A DNA stretch of 8,455 bases. Source: Methanoculleus sp. UBA208 (GTDB taxonomy: Archaea; Halobacteriota; Methanomicrobia; Methanomicrobiales; Methanoculleaceae). Position 1 is the stretch's first letter. Each line of letters begins with the position of its first letter. Shown here one piece after another: positions 6,303 to 8,455 of the stretch. Location: contig NZ_DAFZ01000037.1 in assembly GCF_002498065.1 (NCBI RefSeq), positions 23,939-32,393 on the forward strand. Reading direction: 5' to 3'. Below the pieces are notes generated by a model. It did no database searches and had not been told where the DNA came from. It saw nothing but the letters and a program-made list of their open reading frames with translations. A program made the translations under genes and the position numbers.

Positions 6303-6345
6303 CTCCGGAATCAAAATCGGAACCAGGGTACCCTGATCGGGCCGG

Positions 6346-7020
6346 ATGAGCATGAAGAAGATGCGCGACACCCCGAACCGCGATCGTCCGCGCGAGAAAC
6401 TGGCAACACGCGGACCGCAGGCGCTCACCGATGCCGAACTGATTGCTCTCCTCCTCGGGCGGGGCACGAGGGGGCGGGACGTCCGGGAGGTCGCCGGCGA
6501 CGTCGAACGCTACCTGAAGAATGCCGAGAACGGCCCCTTATACGGCGACCTCCTTGCGATAGACGGTATCGGCTCGGCGAAAGCCTGCGAGATCATGGCC
6601 TGCTTCGAACTCGGGCGGCGGTATCTCGGGGACGACGGCGTCTCGGGGCACCGGATCACCTGCCCCGAGGACGTGCTCCCGCTGGTCGCGGAGTGGCGGG
6701 ACAAAAAGCAGGAGTATTTCCTCTGCATAACACTCAACGGTGCCGGCGAGGTGATCGAGCGCCGGACCGTCACCGTCGGGATCCTGAACCAGAGTCTCGT
6801 CCACCCCCGGGAGGTCTTTTCCGACGCGATCACCGACCGCGCCGCCTCGGTCATCCTGGTCCACAACCATCCTTCGGGCACGCTCGAGCCCTCCACCCAG
6901 GATATCGGCATCACCCGGCAGCTCGTCGAGGCCGGGTCGATCCTCGGCATCCGGGTGCTCGACCACATCATCGTCACGAAGAAGGGCTACGCGAGCCTCA
7001 AAGATCTCGGGCATCTTTAA
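6346..7020 (+). CDS. radC: RadC-family JAMM/MPN domain protein
   Basis: A 224-residue protein of the RadC (UPF0758) family, normal length. An N-terminal helical region with RPREKL (14-19) and ALTDAELIALLLGRGT (26-41) leads into a helix-hairpin-helix-like segment, LAIDGIGSAKA (70-80). The C-terminal JAMM-type domain carries the metal-site pattern Glu123 (KQEYF), HNHPSG (173-178, His173 and His175) and PSTQD (182-186, Asp186). These residues are those expected of a Zn-dependent JAB/MPN hydrolase fold. The family is historically called a DNA-repair protein, but that role is disputed and its biochemical function is not established. Starts at 6346, 6352 and 6361 are all in frame; 6352 (MKKMRDTP) matches the usual short N-terminus well, and no strong Shine-Dalgarno decides. 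It is divergent from the TPR gene and has no obvious operon partner. Confidence 0.92.
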   Translation: MSMKKMRDTPNRDRPREKLATRGPQALTDAELIALLLGRGTRGRDVREVAGDVERYLKNAENGPLYGDLLAIDGIGSAKACEIMACFELGRRYLGDDGVSGHRITCPEDVLPLVAEWRDKKQEYFLCITLNGAGEVIERRTVTVGILNQSLVHPREVFSDAITDRAASVILVHNHPSGTLEPSTQDIGITRQLVEAGSILGIRVLDHIIVTKKGYASLKDLGHL

Positions 7021-7070
7021 TCGCGGCGAGCGGTATGAACACTCGTTTGCGGGGCTGTCGGACCGGAAAC

Positions 7071-7107
7071 GTTATATTTTTCTAACACAATGTTAGATAT
7101 ACATAAC
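7071..7107 (+). promoter_or_regulatory. Promoter-like A/T block inside a 37-bp imperfect dyad (candidate operator)
   Basis: TCTAACA (7081-7087), three bases, then TGTTAGA (7091-7097) form a perfect 7-bp inverted repeat centred at 7089. GTTAT (7071-7075) and ATAAC (7103-7107) are also inverted around exactly the same centre; 14 of 18 base pairs match over the whole 37 bp. GTTATATTTTT (7071-7081) is a good TATA box that would start transcription near 7100, 18 bases before the ATG at 7118. A dimeric or tetrameric repressor bound here would block TATA recognition. The symmetry resembles metal- or redox-regulator sites in general layout, but I cannot assign a regulator. Confidence 0.5.
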
Positions 7108-7248
7108 TGGTGAAGCAATGAAAACGCGATACGCGGTACAGGTCACTGCCGTGCGGCACCGGAGGCTCCGCGGCGGGCCGCCCGTGAGTCCCGGTCGGTG
7201 CTCCGGCAGGGCCGGCCCTATCCCCCGGTTCGGGTCAAATCTCTCCGG

Positions 7249-7297
7249 AGGATCACGGAAAACCGATAGATGCCCCGGTATTAGCCACCGTGATCCT
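7249..7297. repeat. 10-bp perfect inverted repeat just upstream of the Yip1 promoter
   Basis: AGGATCACGG (7249-7258) and CCGTGATCCT (7288-7297) are exact reverse complements separated by 29 bases. A small nested ACCG/CGGT pair (7262-7265, 7276-7279) lies in the loop. The right arm ends four bases before the TATA box of the Yip1 gene, where an archaeal regulator or the BRE-contacting factor would bind. It may be a pair of operator half-sites or an RNA hairpin. It is not a typical terminator, because an A run and not a T run follows on the plus strand. Confidence 0.45.
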
Positions 7298-7300
7298 GAA

Positions 7301-7312
7301 AAAAGTTTATCC
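7301..7312 (+). promoter_or_regulatory. TATA box for the Yip1 / COG1361-like gene pair
   Basis: AAAAGTTTATCC is a good archaeal BRE/TATA-like element. Initiation about 25 bases downstream, near 7333, leaves a leader of roughly 17 bases with GAGG at 7336-7339 before ATG 7350. This argues that the in-frame GTG at 7290, which lies upstream of the TATA box, is not the start of the membrane protein. Confidence 0.5.
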
Positions 7313-7349
7313 CTTCCCATCGGCCAAGAATACACGAGGCGTACTTACC

Positions 7350-8006
7350 ATGGATACTGGATTTCTCCGGGTATTGCTGAATCCCGGGCGCTTTTTTGAA
7401 GCGCGCATGCAGGACGAGCCGAGCCTGAAGGTACCGGCGCTGATCGCGCTCGTCATCGGGCTGATCGGCGTGGTCCCTGCCGTGCTGATGGCGAATATCA
7501 CGACTGCCATGCTTCCCGCGGAGATGCAGGGGCTCGGGGTGCTCATAACAATCTTCTCCGCCGCTGTTGCCTTCATCGGGGGGTTCCTGGCCTGGATCAT
7601 CTATGGCTTCGTCTTCTACCTCGTCTCGATGTTCTTCAAGGGCGAAGGCGATCTCAAGCGGACGGTGGAGTTCACTGGCTACGGGCTTCTGCCCCAGGTA
7701 TTCGGGGGTATCATCGGGACCTACTTCTCCTATCAGCTTCTCTCGGGCCTGAACGTCCCGCCCATGACAAGCCCCGAGCAGATTGCGGAGTTCTCCGAGA
7801 GCCTGGTGAACATTCTGACGACCGATCCCCTGGCGCAGGTCGCCGGGCTCGCGAGCATCCTCTTCCTGATCTGGAGCGCGAACATATGGGTCTTCGGCAT
7901 GAAGTACGCACGGAACCTCTCCACGCGGGACGCGGCCCTCACCGTCGGAATACCTGTAGGCCTCTACATCCTCTATACGTTCATTACATTTGCCGGATGG
8001 CTGTAA
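7350..8006 (+). CDS. Yip1-domain integral membrane protein
   Basis: Encodes 218 residues from ATG 7350. It begins with a short cytosolic segment typical of prokaryotic Yip1-domain proteins (LLNPGRFFEARMQDEPSLKVP, residues 9-29; NPxxFF followed by a charged stretch), then about five hydrophobic segments near residues 29-50, 63-94 (probably two), 111-132, 164-184 and 194-217. A polar loop (137-160) connects the later helices. The Yip1 family is a membrane-protein fold of uncertain function in prokaryotes, often beside secreted proteins and ABC exporters. The start was chosen from the family N-terminus and the TATA box at 7301. The frame extends back to a GTG at 7290, which is unlikely to be transcribed. 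It is followed after one base by a secreted-protein gene, so the two are almost certainly cotranscribed. Confidence 0.87.
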   Translation: MDTGFLRVLLNPGRFFEARMQDEPSLKVPALIALVIGLIGVVPAVLMANITTAMLPAEMQGLGVLITIFSAAVAFIGGFLAWIIYGFVFYLVSMFFKGEGDLKRTVEFTGYGLLPQVFGGIIGTYFSYQLLSGLNVPPMTSPEQIAEFSESLVNILTTDPLAQVAGLASILFLIWSANIWVFGMKYARNLSTRDAALTVGIPVGLYILYTFITFAGWL

Positions 8007-8007
8007 C

Positions 8008-8455
8008 ATGAAACCACTCTACCTTGCAATCATAACTCTCCTCTGCGCCGTGATGGCCCTCGCCGCGCCGGCGAGCGCCGCGGCGGCGGATATCGCCGTC
8101 GTCTCCTCGTCGCTGGACCCGCCGGTCCTGATGAAAGGGGATACCGGGACGCTGACGGTCGCGATCCAGAACACCGGTGCCGAGACCGTAAACATCCGGA
8201 GCGCCCGGCTCTACGGCAGCGGGGTCGTGCCCTTGAGCGAGCCTTACCCCTCGGTCGGGGAGCTTGGGGCCGGGAACAGCAAGACGTTCACCTTCACCGT
8301 CCGGGCGGACGGGGGCGAGGGGACGTTCTACCCCGTGTTCGTGCTTGACTTCCGCGACGGTGCCGGCAGCCTGCGCTACCCGGTCCCGGTCCAGGTCGAG
8401 AACACGCCGCTCAGCGCGTCGGTGGTTGAGCGACCGGACGCCTTCGCCGCCGGCC
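8008..8455 (+). CDS. Secreted COG1361-like (S-layer/CARDB-type beta-sandwich) protein, partial at right edge
   Basis: The gene starts one base after the Yip1 stop and stays open to the window end, giving 149 codons of a longer protein. Residues 1-27 are a signal peptide: MKPLYL, a hydrophobic core (AIITLLCAVMALA), then an Ala-rich region with likely cleavage after ASA (22-24) or the following alanines. Residues from about 38 to 130 look like an extracellular beta-sandwich repeat: KGDTGTLTVAIQNTGAETVNIRSARL, an ELGAGNSKTFTFTV segment, then YPVFVLDFRDG and RYPVPVQVEN. This pattern is typical of archaeal COG1361/NEW3-like surface or exporter-associated proteins. It is probably cell-surface anchored or associated with an ABC exporter encoded further right, which cannot be seen here. 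Cotranscribed with the Yip1 gene. Confidence 0.8.
   Translation, partial: MKPLYLAIITLLCAVMALAAPASAAAADIAVVSSSLDPPVLMKGDTGTLTVAIQNTGAETVNIRSARLYGSGVVPLSEPYPSVGELGAGNSKTFTFTVRADGGEGTFYPVFVLDFRDGAGSLRYPVPVQVENTPLSASVVERPDAFAAG

Larger units (their letters stand above)
7109..7399 (+). other. Orphan translation start with unrecognised frame: gene remnant, leader peptide or structured leader RNA
   Basis: GGTGA at 7109-7113, four bases before ATG 7118, makes a plausible start behind the 7071 promoter. The frame gives 93 residues (MKTRYAVQVTAVRHRRLRGG...), rich in Arg, Gly, Pro and Ser with no recognisable domain, and its stop at 7397-7399 lies 50 bases inside the Yip1 gene. This composition looks like non-coding GC-rich DNA read by chance. 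The stretch 7151-7210 is GC-rich and foldable: GCACCG (7156-7161) pairs with CGGTGC (7196-7201) around further G/C stems. A decayed gene that kept its promoter, a short regulatory ORF, or a small or leader RNA are all possible. The 329-base spacer 7021-7349 contains no other recognisable gene. Confidence 0.22.

Noticed and set aside
4051..6336. A 761-codon open plus-strand frame opposite the TPR gene and the end of the class I aminotransferase
   Set aside because: It is in exact codon register with the minus-strand TPR gene. It is open because TTA, CTA and TCA codons are nearly absent from that GC-rich gene, and its Val/Pro/Gly-rich periodic sequence mirrors the TPR repeats.
7221..7250. tRNA T-arm-like stretch with GGTTCGGGTCAAATC
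   Set aside because: No acceptor, D-arm or anticodon stem can be fitted upstream, and the T-stem does not pair properly.

Overview
The window reads as a piece of a GC-rich archaeal chromosome, most likely from a methanogen of the Methanomicrobiales (Methanoculleus-like). This placement is inferred from the archaeal-type riboflavin synthase (RibC, a lumazine-synthase relative), the short archaeal-style PurE, TATA-like promoter elements with short leaders, ATGA-type gene overlaps, and a closing Yip1 / COG1361-type secreted-protein pair. No rRNA, tRNA, CRISPR array or insertion sequence was found.

Layout. The left part (178-1118) has two minus-strand genes: an ArsC/low-molecular-weight-phosphatase-like protein whose P-loop lacks the nucleophilic cysteine, and purE of purine synthesis. 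Divergent from purE is a compact plus-strand operon (1281-4462): class V aminotransferase, ribC (riboflavin synthase), ribH (lumazine synthase), class I aminotransferase. The first and last junctions overlap by four bases (ATGA). ribH has a 58-base gap and its own good Shine-Dalgarno sequence. RibH makes 6,7-dimethyl-8-ribityllumazine and RibC turns two of these into riboflavin plus 5-amino-6-ribitylaminouracil. The latter is also a precursor of the deazaflavin chromophore of F420, so the flanking aminotransferases may feed amino acids into the same metabolism (inference).

The operon converges on a minus-strand TPR gene (4459-6153). Their stop codons overlap in the middle of a perfect 16-bp palindrome. 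The TPR frame encodes 16 back-to-back 34-residue repeats but is broken by one in-frame TAG at 5038-5040, inside repeat 11. The rest of the frame is intact for 193 codons. Divergent from it is a full-length RadC-family gene (6346-7020).

The 329-base gap 7021-7349 is the most structured non-coding stretch. It holds a promoter-like A/T-rich block inside a 37-bp imperfect dyad, a Shine-Dalgarno plus ATG opening an unrecognised reading frame, a GC-rich foldable segment, and a 10-bp perfect inverted repeat directly in front of the next promoter. After it come a Yip1-family membrane protein and, one base after its stop, a secreted COG1361-like protein that runs off the right edge.

The best candidates for something unusual are the Cys-less phosphatase-like protein, the amber-interrupted TPR gene, the palindromic shared stop region, and the regulatory region at 7021-7349. 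I did not see a clearly new multi-gene system.
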